A stretch of 64,000 nt of DNA from Salisaeta longa DSM 21114 (lineage in GTDB: Bacteria; Bacteroidota; Rhodothermia; Rhodothermales; Salinibacteraceae). The stretch spans positions 270,005 through 334,004 of the forward strand of contig NZ_ATTH01000001.1 of NCBI RefSeq assembly GCF_000419585.1. Direction: 5' to 3'. Below the pieces are notes generated by a model. It searched no databases, was not told where the DNA came from, and was given only the letters and a program-made list of their open reading frames with translations. Position numbers and translations under genes: made by a program. Numbering within the stretch: position 1 is the first letter of the stretch; each line of letters starts with the position of its first letter. Shown one piece after another: positions 35,091-44,727 of this stretch.

Positions 35091-37454
35091 ATGCTCTGGG
35101 CAGTTCTTGCCATCTTTGGAGGGGCGGTGCTCGCGCCGCTGATTACACGCGTGGCCCGGCGCCAAGCTGGCGTTGTGCTGGCCCTGTTGCCGGCGGCGGC
35201 CTTCGTGTTCTTCGTGCAGCAGGCGCCGTCTATTGCTGCAGGCGCGGTGGTCAAAGAGGCCTATCCCTGGGTGCCGGCCTATGGCCTGTCGCTCAGCTTT
35301 TACCTCGACGGGCTGAGCTTGCTGTTCGCTCTGCTCGTTACGGGCATTGGTACGCTCATCGTGCTGTATGCGGGCGGCTACCTGGCGGGCAACGACGAGC
35401 TGGGACGCTTTTACGTGCAGCTGTTGGCGTTCATGGGCGCGATGCTGGGGCTCGTGCTGGCTGACGACATCATTCTCTTCTTTATCTTCTTTGAGCTTAC
35501 GAGCCTCACGTCGTACCTCCTCATTGGCTTTTACCACAACGAGGAGAGTGCGCGGCGGGCGGCGCGTAAGGCGCTCGTGGTGACGGGCGGCGGCGGCCTT
35601 GCTCTGATGGCGGGGTTGCTCTTGCTGCAGCAGGTGACGGGCGCGTGGGCGTTCTCCGACATGCTGTCGATGGGCGCGGCGGTAACGGGCGACTCGCTCT
35701 ACACCCCAATCTTTGTGCTCGTGGCGATTGGCGCGTTCACGAAGTCGGCGCAGTTTCCGTTTCATTTTTGGCTGCCGGCTGCCATGGCCGGGCCCACCCC
35801 GGTGAGCGCGTATCTACACTCGGCGACGATGGTCAAGGCCGGGGTGTTCGTGCTGGCCCGGCTGCTGCCGGTGCTGGGCGGCACGGCCCTGTGGACGAAC
35901 ACGCTCGTGGCGTTTGGCGGGTTTACGATGCTTCTTACGGCCTGGCTGGCGCTGCGCTACACCGATTTGAAACAGATTCTGGCGTACACCACCACCATGG
36001 TGCTGGGGCTGCTGGTGCTGCTGCTGGGCGTGGGCACCGAAGCGGCCGTCGCGGCAATGGTCGTCTTTACCCTGGTGCATGCCTTGTACAAGGGCGGCCT
36101 GTTCATGATGGCGGGTAACATTGACCACGAGACCGGCACGCGCGACGTGCGCGAGCTGGGTGGTTTGAGGGAAGAAATGCCCTTTACGATGGCCGGCGGA
36201 CTGGCGGTGGCGCTCTCGATGGCGGGTATTCCGCTGCTGTTTGGGTTTGTGGGCAAGGAGCTGGTGTACGAGGCGGCGCTGCACGCCGGGGCGCTCAGTA
36301 GCGGATTGTTGGTGGTGGCCGTGCTTTCCAACGCGGCCCTCGTGGCATCGGGGCTTGTGGTGGGCATCAAGCCTTTCTTTGGGCGCGAGAAGGGGGCCTT
36401 CACGCGGCATCCGCACGAGGCGCCCTGGGATATGTGGCTGGGGCCGGTGGTGCTGGGGGCGCTCAGCATTCTCTTTGGCATCCTGCCGGGGCTGGTGGAC
36501 CATGCGCTGTTGCAAGGCGCGCAGGCCGCCATCCTGCAGGAAACCCATGCGATGCACCTGGCGCTGTGGCACGGCATTACGCCTGCGCTCATCGCGAGCC
36601 TTGTGACGTTTGCGCTGGGCGGCGCGCTCTACTACTTCTGGGAGCGCCTGCAAGCAAGTGCGCCCATGGCGGCCCTCGATCGCTTCTTTGGCGACGGCCC
36701 CGGCGCGGTGTTCGAGCGCGGCCTGTACGAAACGGCGCGCCTCAGCGCGGCCGCAACGCGCGTAGCGCAGCCCGGACAGTTCCGGACGTACCTCGTAACA
36801 GTTTTTGTGGCCTTCATCCTTATTGCAGGGGGCGGCTTTGTGGCACAGGCCAATGTAACGTGGACGCACACCCTGGGCACGATCAAATATTACGAGCTGG
36901 CCCTCGCCGTCCTGATTGTGCTCTCGGCGTTTGCGGCCATCCGGGCCCGTGAACGCTTTACGTCCATCCTGGCGCTTAGCATTGGCGGGTACAGCGTGTC
37001 GCTGCTGTGGCTGCTGTTTGGGGCGCCGGATTTGGCCCTCACGCAGTTTTCCGTCGAAACGCTGTCGCTCATCCTGCTCGTCATCGTGCTGATTCACTTG
37101 CCGGGCATCGAGGAGCGCGAGCCGCTATCCCGCCGCATACGCGATGCCCTGGTTGCAACCGGTGTGGGCGCCGTGCTCACCACAGCGATGCTGGCGGCCC
37201 TCACCATGCCGCTGAACACACGCCTCAGCGAGTATATGGTGGATATGACCTTGCCGCGCGCGAAGGGGCACAACGTCGTTAATGTCATCCTGGTCGACAT
37301 CCGCGGGTTTGATACGATGGGCGAAATCACGGTGCTCACCATCGCCGCGCTGGGCGTGTTTGTGATGATGCGGATGCGCCGCACCCCGCTGCCCTTCGCG
37401 GCCTCGGACGATGACGGTTCTGGTTCCTCTTCTGCAAACGCCTCTTCGGCATGA
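35091..37454 (+). CDS. mrpA: Mrp Na+/H+ antiporter subunit A
   Basis: This is the large proton-translocating subunit, homologous to NuoL of complex I. The 787-residue protein has many helices. Conserved charged residues occur in [19 protein letters not shown] and [18 protein letters not shown], then STATM-like HSATMVKAG. The C-terminal third has the MbhD-like segment [20 protein letters not shown] followed by a long hydrophobic stretch, typical of full-length MrpA. The last 15 residues are Ser/Asp-rich. Its stop overlaps mrpB by 4 bases. Confidence 0.93.
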   Translation: MLWAVLAIFGGAVLAPLITRVARRQAGVVLALLPAAAFVFFVQQAPSIAAGAVVKEAYPWVPAYGLSLSFYLDGLSLLFALLVTGIGTLIVLYAGGYLAGNDELGRFYVQLLAFMGAMLGLVLADDIILFFIFFELTSLTSYLLIGFYHNEESARRAARKALVVTGGGGLALMAGLLLLQQVTGAWAFSDMLSMGAAVTGDSLYTPIFVLVAIGAFTKSAQFPFHFWLPAAMAGPTPVSAYLHSATMVKAGVFVLARLLPVLGGTALWTNTLVAFGGFTMLLTAWLALRYTDLKQILAYTTTMVLGLLVLLLGVGTEAAVAAMVVFTLVHALYKGGLFMMAGNIDHETGTRDVRELGGLREEMPFTMAGGLAVALSMAGIPLLFGFVGKELVYEAALHAGALSSGLLVVAVLSNAALVASGLVVGIKPFFGREKGAFTRHPHEAPWDMWLGPVVLGALSILFGILPGLVDHALLQGAQAAILQETHAMHLALWHGITPALIASLVTFALGGALYYFWERLQASAPMAALDRFFGDGPGAVFERGLYETARLSAAATRVAQPGQFRTYLVTVFVAFILIAGGGFVAQANVTWTHTLGTIKYYELALAVLIVLSAFAAIRARERFTSILALSIGGYSVSLLWLLFGAPDLALTQFSVETLSLILLVIVLIHLPGIEEREPLSRRIRDALVATGVGAVLTTAMLAALTMPLNTRLSEYMVDMTLPRAKGHNVVNVILVDIRGFDTMGEITVLTIAALGVFVMMRMRRTPLPFAASDDDGSGSSSANASSA

Positions 37455-37888
37455 TCTACTCGCTTATTTTTCGGGTGGCGGCCCGGTTGCTGGTGCCGCT
37501 CTTGCTCCTGTTCTCGGTCTTCATGCTGCTGCGCGGGCATAGCTATCCCGGTGGCGGCTTTGTCGGCGGCTTGGTGGCGAGTAGCGCGTTTGTGATGTAC
37601 GCACTGGCTGCCGGCGTAACGACGGCGCGCAAGCTGCTGGGCTTCGAGCCCCAATCATTGCTGGGGGTGGGGCTTAGCTGTGCCGTGGGCGCAGGGCTCA
37701 TTGGGCTCTTTTCCGGCACAGCGTTCATGACGAGCCTCTGGTTGAAGGTGCATCTGCCGCTGCTGGGCCTCGTAAAGCTGGGAACGACGCTGCTCTTTGA
37801 CATCGGCGTAATGCTCGTGGTCATTGGCACGGTGCTGCTGATGGTGTTTTCTGTGGAAGACCGCTTGCCGGGATTGGTAGAAGACTGA
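37451..37888 (+). CDS. mrpB: Mrp Na+/H+ antiporter subunit B
   Basis: The 145-residue protein has four helices and the MnhB motif [20 protein letters not shown], whose Gly-rich loop lies against MrpA. It ends shortly after a fourth helix, with LPGLVED. It starts within the end of mrpA and is followed by mrpC 41 bases later. Confidence 0.92.
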   Translation: MIYSLIFRVAARLLVPLLLLFSVFMLLRGHSYPGGGFVGGLVASSAFVMYALAAGVTTARKLLGFEPQSLLGVGLSCAVGAGLIGLFSGTAFMTSLWLKVHLPLLGLVKLGTTLLFDIGVMLVVIGTVLLMVFSVEDRLPGLVED

Positions 37889-37929
37889 TCCGCGGCCTCC
37901 TTTGCATGTGCATTCGATGACGCAACGCT

Positions 37930-38328
37930 ATGGAAATTGTACTGGCCATCGTCTCTGGGCTTCTTTTTGCGTGCAGCTTCTACCTGATGATGCGGCGCAA
38001 CCTGCTGCGCTTCGTGATTGGCCTCATCATCCTGAGCAATGCCGTTAACCTGCTGATCTTTACGATGGGCCGCCTCACCCGCGGCGAGCCGCCGCTGATT
38101 CCGCACCATGGGGCGTCTACGCTAGCGCCTCCGTATGCCAATCCGTTGCCGCAGGCGCTTATCCTCACAGCGATTGTGATTAGCTTTGGCTTGCTGGCGT
38201 TCACGTTGGTGCTGGTATATCGCAACTACACCGTGGGCCGCACCGTCGACGCGGATGCGTTGCAGGCTTCGGAGCCCGCCCGTCCGCCCGCCATCAACCC
38301 CGAGGGTACGCCGCGCCTGCCTGCGTAG
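37930..38328 (+). CDS. mrpC: Mrp Na+/H+ antiporter subunit C
   Basis: This NuoK homologue of 132 residues has three helices and the conserved RFVIGLIILSNAVNLLIFTM, then LPQALILTAIVISFGLLAF. About 35 polar residues follow the last helix, a C-terminal extension beyond most MrpC proteins. Confidence 0.92.
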   Translation: MEIVLAIVSGLLFACSFYLMMRRNLLRFVIGLIILSNAVNLLIFTMGRLTRGEPPLIPHHGASTLAPPYANPLPQALILTAIVISFGLLAFTLVLVYRNYTVGRTVDADALQASEPARPPAINPEGTPRLPA

Positions 38329-38368
38329 CGCCCGCCTGCTCGTTTCTCCCGCCTGATCTTTGCGCTTT

Positions 38369-39859
38369 ATGGACGTCTTGCTTGTTCTGCCCGTTATCGT
38401 GCCGATGATCACCGGCATCATCGCGTTGCTGCTGCGCAACCACCTCACGGCGCAGCGGGTGGTAAGCGTGCTGGGCACCGTAGTGCTCGCGGGCGTTTCC
38501 GGTACCATCCTCTGGCGTGTTATGACCAGCGGCATTCAGGCCGTCCAAATGGGCAGCTGGCCCGCACCGTTTGGCATCACGCTCGTCGCCGACCCGCTAA
38601 GCGCGGGCCTCGTGGCCGTGGTGGGCCTCGTGGCCGTGGGCATCGCGGTGTACGCCCTGGGCGGCATCGACCTTGAGCGACAGCGCTTTGGCTTTCACAC
38701 CCTGTTTCACATCCAGCTGATGGGCGTGAACGGTGCGTTCCTTACGGGCGACCTGTTCAACATGTACGTGTGGTACGAGGTGCTGCTTATCGCGTCGTTT
38801 GTGCTGCTCGTGCTGGGCAACGAAAAGCGTCAGCTGGACGGTGCCGTGAAATATGTGGGGATCAATCTCGTGGCCTCGGCGGCTTTTCTGTCGGCCATTG
38901 GCCTGATGTACGGCATGACCGGCACGCTTAACCTGGCCGACCTCGCAGGCAGCATGCAAAACATTCGCGGATCGGGGCTGGAGGCGATGATGGCAGGTCT
39001 CTTCCTGGTCGCCTTCGGGCTCAAGACAGCGATTTTTCCGCTCTACTTCTGGCTGCCGGCCTCGTATCATACGCCGCCCGCCGCCATTGGGGCCATCTTC
39101 GCCGGGCTGTTAACCAAGGTGGGCGCTTACTCGCTCATCCGCGTGTTTACCCTGCTCTTTCCCGATCCCACCGGATACACGCAGACGTTGCTGCTTGTCC
39201 TGGCCGCCGCCACCATGATTGTGGGCGTGCTGGGGGCGCTGGTCGAACACGAGGTGCAGCGCCTGCTGGCCTTCCTGGTTATCAGCGCGATGGGCTACGT
39301 GATCATGGGGCTCGGGTTTTTTACCACCTTGGGCCTTGTGGGCGCGATCTTCTACATTTTGCAGGATGTGCCCGTCAAGGCGACGGTTTTCCTGGTGGGC
39401 GGCCTCATGGAGCGCGAGACCCAGGCGCGGTCGCTCAAAGAAATGGGCGGGTTGTATTGGCACCGTCCGGTACTGGCGCTGTCGTTCATCGTGCCGGCGT
39501 TTTCGCTCGCGGGCTTTCCGCCGTTTCCCGGGTTCTGGGGAAAGTTGACCCTCGTGCAAGCGGGCCTCGCGAGCGGGCAGTACGTGATGGTGGCGGTTGC
39601 TCTTGTGGTTGGGCTCTTAACGCTGCTTGCGGTCGCGCAGCTGTGGTCGCAGGCGTTTTGGGCGCCCACTGAGGCGGATGAGCTGCCGGTGCGTGGCACG
39701 TGGCGCGAGCGATTGAGTATGCATGCTCCGGTGGTCGTGCTGGCGTTGGTCCTGTTTGTGGCCGGACTGTACGCGCAGCCGCTGTACGTGGTGGCACAGG
39801 CCGCCGCGGCCTCCCTCATGGATCCCGCACCCTACATTCAAGCCGTCCTCGGTTCGTAA
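38369..39859 (+). CDS. mrpD: Mrp Na+/H+ antiporter subunit D
   Basis: This NuoN/NuoM-like subunit of 496 residues carries about 14 helices. Key segments are FNMYVWYEVLLIASFVLL (with the conserved Glu), GLKTAIFPLYFWLPASYHT (with the conserved Lys) and the later KVGAYSLIRVFTLLF. It is the second proton-path subunit of the complex. ATG 38369 is preferred over TTG 38360. Confidence 0.93.
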   Translation: MDVLLVLPVIVPMITGIIALLLRNHLTAQRVVSVLGTVVLAGVSGTILWRVMTSGIQAVQMGSWPAPFGITLVADPLSAGLVAVVGLVAVGIAVYALGGIDLERQRFGFHTLFHIQLMGVNGAFLTGDLFNMYVWYEVLLIASFVLLVLGNEKRQLDGAVKYVGINLVASAAFLSAIGLMYGMTGTLNLADLAGSMQNIRGSGLEAMMAGLFLVAFGLKTAIFPLYFWLPASYHTPPAAIGAIFAGLLTKVGAYSLIRVFTLLFPDPTGYTQTLLLVLAAATMIVGVLGALVEHEVQRLLAFLVISAMGYVIMGLGFFTTLGLVGAIFYILQDVPVKATVFLVGGLMERETQARSLKEMGGLYWHRPVLALSFIVPAFSLAGFPPFPGFWGKLTLVQAGLASGQYVMVAVALVVGLLTLLAVAQLWSQAFWAPTEADELPVRGTWRERLSMHAPVVVLALVLFVAGLYAQPLYVVAQAAAASLMDPAPYIQAVLGS

Positions 39860-39885
39860 GCCTCCCCTGATTTGCTTGGGCTGTT

Positions 39886-40413
39886 ATGATCTTTACGCTG
39901 GTTCGCATTCTGATTTTTACGCTCATCTGGGCGGCGCTGCAGGGGTCGTTTAGCGTGGGGAACGTGCTTGTGGGCGTGTTGGTGAGCGGCGCGGTGCTCG
40001 CGGTCGTCCGCCCCTTGTATGCCGATGACGCCGCCAGCGGAGCCGCCCCACGGCCCATACGGCGCTTATGGAAATTTGTCGTTCTGGTGCTGGTGTTCCT
40101 GCGCGAGTTGGCCCTGTCGGCCACGCGGGTGGCGCAGATCGTCCTGAAGCCGACGCTCGACATTCAACCGGGCATCGTGGCTTATCCGCTCGACGTAGCG
40201 ACGGATCGGGAGATTACGGCGCTGGCCAACCTCATCACGCTAACGCCCGGCACCATGAGCCTGCACGTTTCCGAAGATCGCTCGACGCTGTATGTGCACG
40301 CCATCACGGTTGCGTCGGAGGATGGCCACGACGTGATTGAAGACATCAAGGGTTCGTTGGAGAAGCATGTGCAACGTGCGCTCGGCCCCCGATCGGCAAC
40401 AGAGGTGGCATGA
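39886..40413 (+). CDS. mrpE: Mrp Na+/H+ antiporter subunit E
   Basis: The 175-residue protein has two N-terminal helices and a soluble C-terminal domain with the MrpE signature LANLITLTPGTMSLHVSEDRS and YVHAI. It completes the seven-subunit set, placed last instead of between D and F as in Bacillus. Its end overlaps the phosphopantetheinyl transferase start by 4 bases. Confidence 0.92.
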   Translation: MIFTLVRILIFTLIWAALQGSFSVGNVLVGVLVSGAVLAVVRPLYADDAASGAAPRPIRRLWKFVVLVLVFLRELALSATRVAQIVLKPTLDIQPGIVAYPLDVATDREITALANLITLTPGTMSLHVSEDRSTLYVHAITVASEDGHDVIEDIKGSLEKHVQRALGPRSATEVA

Positions 40414-41069
40414 CGCTTGACGCTGCAGCGGGATCGGTGGCGGCGCGTTGCGCGACGGTGCACCTTCGCACCTGCACGTACACGGCAGCTGCGGCAGCGC
40501 GCTGGCACGCGTGGCTATCGCCGCCCGAGCAGGCCCGCGTGGCATCGTTTGGGCACCCGAAGCGGCAGCGCGCCTTTGTGTGCGGGCGGGCGGCGGCACG
40601 GCAGGCGCTGGGGCAGGTCCTGGAGCGGCCCCCGGCCGAGGTGCCGCTCATTAAGGCCGACGATGGCGGCGTAACGGTAGCGGGCACGCCCTGGCATTGC
40701 AGCATCGCGCACTCCGGGCCCTATGCCCTTGCCGCATGCGCCCGGCACCCTGTGGGCGGCGACCTGGAAAAGATTCAGCCGCGTGATGCGTCGGTTCGTC
40801 GGTTTCTGTTTGCGCCCGAGCAGCGCACCCTCCCCGATACGCTGCCGTACCCGCCCGACAGCGCGCTCATTTTGTGCTGGACGCTGAAAGAGGCGGTGCT
40901 CAAGGCCCAGCGCACCGGCTTTCAGTGCTCCCCCAAGCACTTGTACCTCACCGTGCATCCCGACGCGCGCTTCGCCGTAGCCGACCTCAACGGCGCGCGG
41001 TGGCATGTGCACTTTGCGCAAGGCGCCGGGTACTGGCTGAGCGTGGCCGTGCCTGCTTCCCTTTCATGA
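40410..41069 (+). CDS. 4'-phosphopantetheinyl transferase (Sfp-like)
   Basis: It moves phosphopantetheine from CoA to a carrier protein Ser. The 219-residue protein has the Sfp-type motifs: HCSIAHSGPYALAA near 95, the Mg-binding GGDLEKIQ near 116 (Asp and Glu), and LCWTLKEAVLKAQRTGF near 155 with WxxKEA. Its start overlaps mrpE (ATGA), so it is translated from the antiporter transcript, although no functional link is known. The carrier protein it serves is not in the window; fatty acid ACP is the likeliest. Confidence 0.85.
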   Translation: MTLDAAAGSVAARCATVHLRTCTYTAAAAARWHAWLSPPEQARVASFGHPKRQRAFVCGRAAARQALGQVLERPPAEVPLIKADDGGVTVAGTPWHCSIAHSGPYALAACARHPVGGDLEKIQPRDASVRRFLFAPEQRTLPDTLPYPPDSALILCWTLKEAVLKAQRTGFQCSPKHLYLTVHPDARFAVADLNGARWHVHFAQGAGYWLSVAVPASLS

Positions 41070-41081
41070 ATCACTCCGCCA

Positions 41082-41885
41082 ATGATGTCGTCGGTCTCTT
41101 CGCTTCTATCCGCCGAGTGGCAGCGCCTGCGCGGGGCCCTGCAGCGCCTCGACACCCAAACCATGACGGTCTGCACGCTCACGGCCTTCCTGGTCGTGGC
41201 GCAGTATGTGCTGGGCGGGCGCGACATGTACTACGCGGTGGTGGCCGATGTCCTCCCGGCGGCGTGGCGCGGCCTCGGGGCCTGGGCGTGGTGGTTTGGC
41301 GTACAGGGCGTGTTGGGCTTTGTCGTTCCGCTGGCCGTGCTGCGGGGCGCGTTCAAGCGGTCGTGGGCCGATATGGGGCTGGGGGCGGGCAACGCGCGTC
41401 TGGCGGGCGCGGGCCTCGCGGTGTATCTGCCACTGGTGGCGGTGGGCACGTGGGTGCTGTCGGACGGCGCGGCCTTTCAGCAGCAGTACCCGCACTACCA
41501 GCCCGCCGCTCATGCATGGGACGTGTGGTTGCTGTATGAGGCCCTGTTCTTGTTTTACTGGATGGGGTGGGAGTATCTGTGGCGCGGGTTCATGATCTTT
41601 GGCACGCGTCATACGCTGGGCGCGTATGCCATCTTCGTGCAGGCCATTCCCTTTGCTGCGCTGCACGTGCAAAAGCCCTGGCCCGAAGCTTTCCTTTCGG
41701 TGGTGGGCGGCCTGGCGCTGGGGGCGTTGGTGTGGCGCTGCCGGTCGTTTTGGATTGCGGTGCCGCTGCATGCCGCCCAGATGATGCTGCTGGATTTTTG
41801 GTGCACCCTGCGCATCCGCAGCGGCGCCTCGGGCCTTGGCCTTGGGGCGCTCATGGACGCGCTGCAGGCGATGAGTCGCTCGTAG
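41082..41885 (+). CDS. CPBP-like intramembrane metalloprotease family protein
   Basis: The 267-residue protein has about seven helices and CPBP/Abi-type motifs: WEYLWRGFMIFG (usually EExxxRG; here the first Glu is Trp), FAALHVQKPWPEA (FxxxH) and a final HAAQ in place of HxxxN/D. The changed residues leave protease activity uncertain. It follows the transferase by 12 bases and overlaps the convergent flippase-like gene by 35 bases at the 3' end. Confidence 0.7.
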   Translation: MMSSVSSLLSAEWQRLRGALQRLDTQTMTVCTLTAFLVVAQYVLGGRDMYYAVVADVLPAAWRGLGAWAWWFGVQGVLGFVVPLAVLRGAFKRSWADMGLGAGNARLAGAGLAVYLPLVAVGTWVLSDGAAFQQQYPHYQPAAHAWDVWLLYEALFLFYWMGWEYLWRGFMIFGTRHTLGAYAIFVQAIPFAALHVQKPWPEAFLSVVGGLALGALVWRCRSFWIAVPLHAAQMMLLDFWCTLRIRSGASGLGLGALMDALQAMSRS

Positions 41886-42939
41886 CGGTGGTCCGCTGAA
41901 AGAGGCGTCGCCAGTGCGGGCCTTGCACGATGAGCGCGCCGGCACCAAACGCCACGTAAAAGATGAACTGCGCGGCGTGCGTGAGCACTGCATAGGTGGC
42001 CGCTTCGGCAGCGGGGACGCCGTACAGCAGCGTGAGCGCTTGAATGGTGATGTAATGATACGAGCCCAAGCCCCCGGGGGTGGGCACGAGCAGGCCCAGC
42101 GCGCCGAGGGCCATGAGGGTCCATGCATCGACCAACCCAATGTCGTAGGGCGCCGCCAGGTGAAGCATCCGAAAGGGCAAGTAGGCCATCAGCAGGTAGC
42201 CGCCCCACATGGCCAGCGTGGTGCCCAGGATGGTGCCGCGGCGCGGCGAGGTGAGGAGGGTGCGCAACCCCGACCGAAATGACGCGAGCGCCGGGCGGAA
42301 GTGCGTCGTCCACCAGCGGCGCAGCGTAGAGCCTTCGCGGCGCAGGGCGTACCACGTACCGCCCCCGAGGAGCAAGACAGCGAGCAGGACGAGGCCCGCG
42401 ATCCAAAGCAAGCGGGCATCGGAGAGGACCGACAGGCGCGTGGTGATCGGCGCCAGGAAATGCGTGTACAACGTGTCGATCTTCGAGAAGAGCAATCCAA
42501 CGGCGCTAAGCAACGCCAGGCCCAGGACGATCGTGTCGAAGATGCGCTCGCTGACCACCGTGCCAAAGAGCGCGCTGAACCGCCGGCCGGTGCGCGTGCT
42601 CATGTTTACCGTGCGGGCCACTTCCCCCATGCGCGGGGCTACGTAATTCATCATGTAGCCAATCATGATGGACGCAAACGAGGCCCGTAGCGTGTTTTTC
42701 TCGGGCGGTGCCTCGGGCGAGGACGGCAGCGCGTCGATGAGGACGTTCCAGCGCCAAGCGCGCATCACGTTGCTCGCCACAATCAGAAGGGCCAAAGGCG
42801 CCAGCCAGCGGTAGTCGGCCTGTCGAAGGGCCGTCCACAGCCGGTCGAGGTCTACGCCGTAGAGCGCAACCAGAAGCAACCCGGCAGCAAACAGCAAGCT
42901 GCCGATGTGAAGGAGCAAGCGGCGAAGGCGAGAACTCAC
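41851..42939 (-). CDS. Lysylphosphatidylglycerol synthase-type TM protein (UPF0104 / flippase-like)
   Basis: The 362-residue protein has about eight helices and belongs to the LPG synthase N-terminal membrane family (AglD/MprF flippase-like): RAWRWNVLIDALP after helix 2, MIGYMMNYVAPRMGEVARTV, and the closing VPTPGGLGSYHYITIQAL. It has no C-terminal synthetase domain, so it may move a lipid rather than make one. It begins 6 bases after lolA on the same strand, an envelope operon. Confidence 0.85.
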   Translation of the reverse strand: MSSRLRRLLLHIGSLLFAAGLLLVALYGVDLDRLWTALRQADYRWLAPLALLIVASNVMRAWRWNVLIDALPSSPEAPPEKNTLRASFASIMIGYMMNYVAPRMGEVARTVNMSTRTGRRFSALFGTVVSERIFDTIVLGLALLSAVGLLFSKIDTLYTHFLAPITTRLSVLSDARLLWIAGLVLLAVLLLGGGTWYALRREGSTLRRWWTTHFRPALASFRSGLRTLLTSPRRGTILGTTLAMWGGYLLMAYLPFRMLHLAAPYDIGLVDAWTLMALGALGLLVPTPGGLGSYHYITIQALTLLYGVPAAEAATYAVLTHAAQFIFYVAFGAGALIVQGPHWRRLFQRTTATSDSSPAARP

Positions 42940-42945
42940 AGGCGG

Positions 42946-43587
42946 TCAGGATGAGCGAAGGTCAACAACGTCGGCGGTGTCGGGCGGGGTGAAGCGGAAG
43001 GTGTTCGCCGGAAGGGAAGGATTGGGCACGAGCGTGCGCAGCGCAATCTCGAACGACGTGCCGTTACGGTCGCGCGCCACGAGTTGCGTGATGAGCCGGT
43101 CGGTGGTGCGCACCCACAGCGTAAGGGCCTCGAAGCGCGTGGTATCGGACTGCGCGGCCAGCGTGAGTACGGCGTGCGGCGCCCCGAGGCGCGTCCCCGA
43201 ACGACGCTCGGTGACCGCGAAGCGCGCGGCGAAGTCAGAAAAAAACGCGGTGGGCGTAAGGCCCTGCGCACGGTCGTCAACCCGGTCGATGATCACCTGT
43301 TCTTGCACGCGGTCGTAAATCCACAGCGTCGTGCCGTTCGAAACGATCGTCTCCGTGCCGGTCTCAATCCGATACCGATTGCGCTGCAGCCAGATGATGC
43401 CGTCGGTGGTTTGGCTGCCGTCGCCAAAGGTAGACGTGGTGCGCTGCGTGAACTGTGCGCGCAGCCCGTCGAGTGCGTTGTAGCGCGCTTGAACCGCCTG
43501 GAGCGTCACCGTAGCGGGTGCCGGCTGGGCTACCAGGCCGCCGGCGGCAAGAACAAGCCACAAGACACAAACGAGAAGCGAACGCAT
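42946..43587 (-). CDS. lolA: Outer-membrane lipoprotein carrier LolA-like protein
   Basis: LolA carries lipoproteins through the periplasm to the outer membrane. The 213-residue protein has a signal peptide (MRSLLVCVLWLVLAAGGLVA) and the LolA-like fold pattern: VQARYNALDGLRAQFTQ, then IIWLQRNRYRIETG and LWIYDRVQEQVIID. The C-terminal half has the strand-turn pattern ending NTFRFTPPDTADVVDL. ATG 43587 is chosen because it starts the signal peptide. No lolB is needed in Bacteroidota. It heads the operon with the flippase-like gene. Confidence 0.87.
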   Translation of the reverse strand: MRSLLVCVLWLVLAAGGLVAQPAPATVTLQAVQARYNALDGLRAQFTQRTTSTFGDGSQTTDGIIWLQRNRYRIETGTETIVSNGTTLWIYDRVQEQVIIDRVDDRAQGLTPTAFFSDFAARFAVTERRSGTRLGAPHAVLTLAAQSDTTRFEALTLWVRTTDRLITQLVARDRNGTSFEIALRTLVPNPSLPANTFRFTPPDTADVVDLRSS

Positions 43588-43838
43588 GGCACCGAACGGT
43601 TGAATGAAACGAAGCAGGGGGCAGGCCATCGAGGCCTACGCACAGATGGGGCGCGGTTCACGCCGCATGGCCGGACGCACGCCGCCGATTGTGCAGCCTC
43701 AACGATGCACGATCGCGCATTGTTGTTCGGGGCGTGGTGCTTTCCATCGGTGTTTCACGCCGGAGCTTTTCGGAACGGCCCGCGGCTTCGTACCTTTGCA
43801 CGCACCGCCGCCCGCTATTCACCGACGGCTGATTGCCT

Positions 43839-44531
43839 GTGATCATTACCATTGACGGCCCCGCCGGGTCGGGAAAAAGCACCACGGCCCGCGCCGTGGC
43901 GACCCGCCTCAGCTACGTGTACCTCGACACCGGCGCCATGTACCGCGCCGTAGCGCTCGCCTTTGTAGAAGCCGATGCCGATCCCACCGCCGACGCCGCC
44001 TCGCGCGTGCTCGACGACCTGCGCGTCGACGTGTTCTACACCGGCGATACGATGGGCGTTCGCCTCAACGGCCGCGACGTCACCGACCAGATCCGCACGC
44101 AGGCGGTGGGCACCATGGCAAGCCAAATTAGCACCCTGCAGGCCGTGCGCGAGAAGATGGTGGCCGAGCAGCGCCGCCTCGGAACGCACCACGTCGAAAC
44201 GCACGGCGGGGTGGTGTTGGACGGGCGCGACACCGGCACGGTTGTCTTTCCGGAGGCCGACGTCAAGATTTTTATGGACGCCGATCCGTGGGAGCGCGCG
44301 CGGCGGCGGAAGAAAGAACAAGAAGCCGAGGGGCGCAGCGTATCGCTCGAAGCGGTTCACAAAGAGATCGTTGCCCGCGACGCGCAAGACCGCACGCGCG
44401 ACATCGCCCCACTCCGAAAAGCCGAAGACGCCGTCGTTTTAGACACCACCGCGCGCACAATTGAAGAGCAGGTGGACTTTGTGGTAGCACAGGTGGAAGA
44501 CGCCCGGCGCCCCGATGCAAACGGAACGTAG
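43839..44531 (+). CDS. cmk: Cytidylate kinase
   Basis: It phosphorylates CMP and dCMP with ATP. The 230-residue protein opens with the P-loop IDGPAGSGKST, then DTGAMYRAVAL, and has LDGRDTGTVVFPEADVKIFM (the NMP-binding DGRDxGT) and a lid with RARRRKKE followed by DRTRDIAPL. The start codon is GTG at 43839 or TTG at 43833. It lies just upstream of rpsA, an order seen in many bacteria (cmk-rpsA), which supports both assignments. Confidence 0.93.
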   Translation: MIITIDGPAGSGKSTTARAVATRLSYVYLDTGAMYRAVALAFVEADADPTADAASRVLDDLRVDVFYTGDTMGVRLNGRDVTDQIRTQAVGTMASQISTLQAVREKMVAEQRRLGTHHVETHGGVVLDGRDTGTVVFPEADVKIFMDADPWERARRRKKEQEAEGRSVSLEAVHKEIVARDAQDRTRDIAPLRKAEDAVVLDTTARTIEEQVDFVVAQVEDARRPDANGT

Positions 44532-44565
44532 GATGGGGGCGGCGCTTTAACACCTTTCCGAACCC

Positions 44566-44600
44566 GGTGCTGTCCTCATCTTGAGGCCTGGCACAGCACC
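44566..44600 (+). promoter_or_regulatory. RNA hairpin in the cmk-rpsA intergenic leader
   Basis: An outer 8-bp stem GGTGCTGT/ACAGCACC encloses an inner CCTCA/TGAGG stem, with a six-base bulge on the 3' side. No T tract follows, so it is unlikely to be a cmk terminator. It may be a leader structure of rpsA, whose mRNA is self-regulated in some bacteria. Function here is inference. Confidence 0.4.
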
Positions 44601-44727
44601 GCCAACACCCCGAAACTTTCATCCGCCGGCATTGCCGACGCGCCAGGCGCCGCGTGCTGCGCACTATGTTGTTTGCGGCGTTGCAGCATGACGCTGTCAG
44701 ACAAATTCATTCACCCAACCAACGTAT

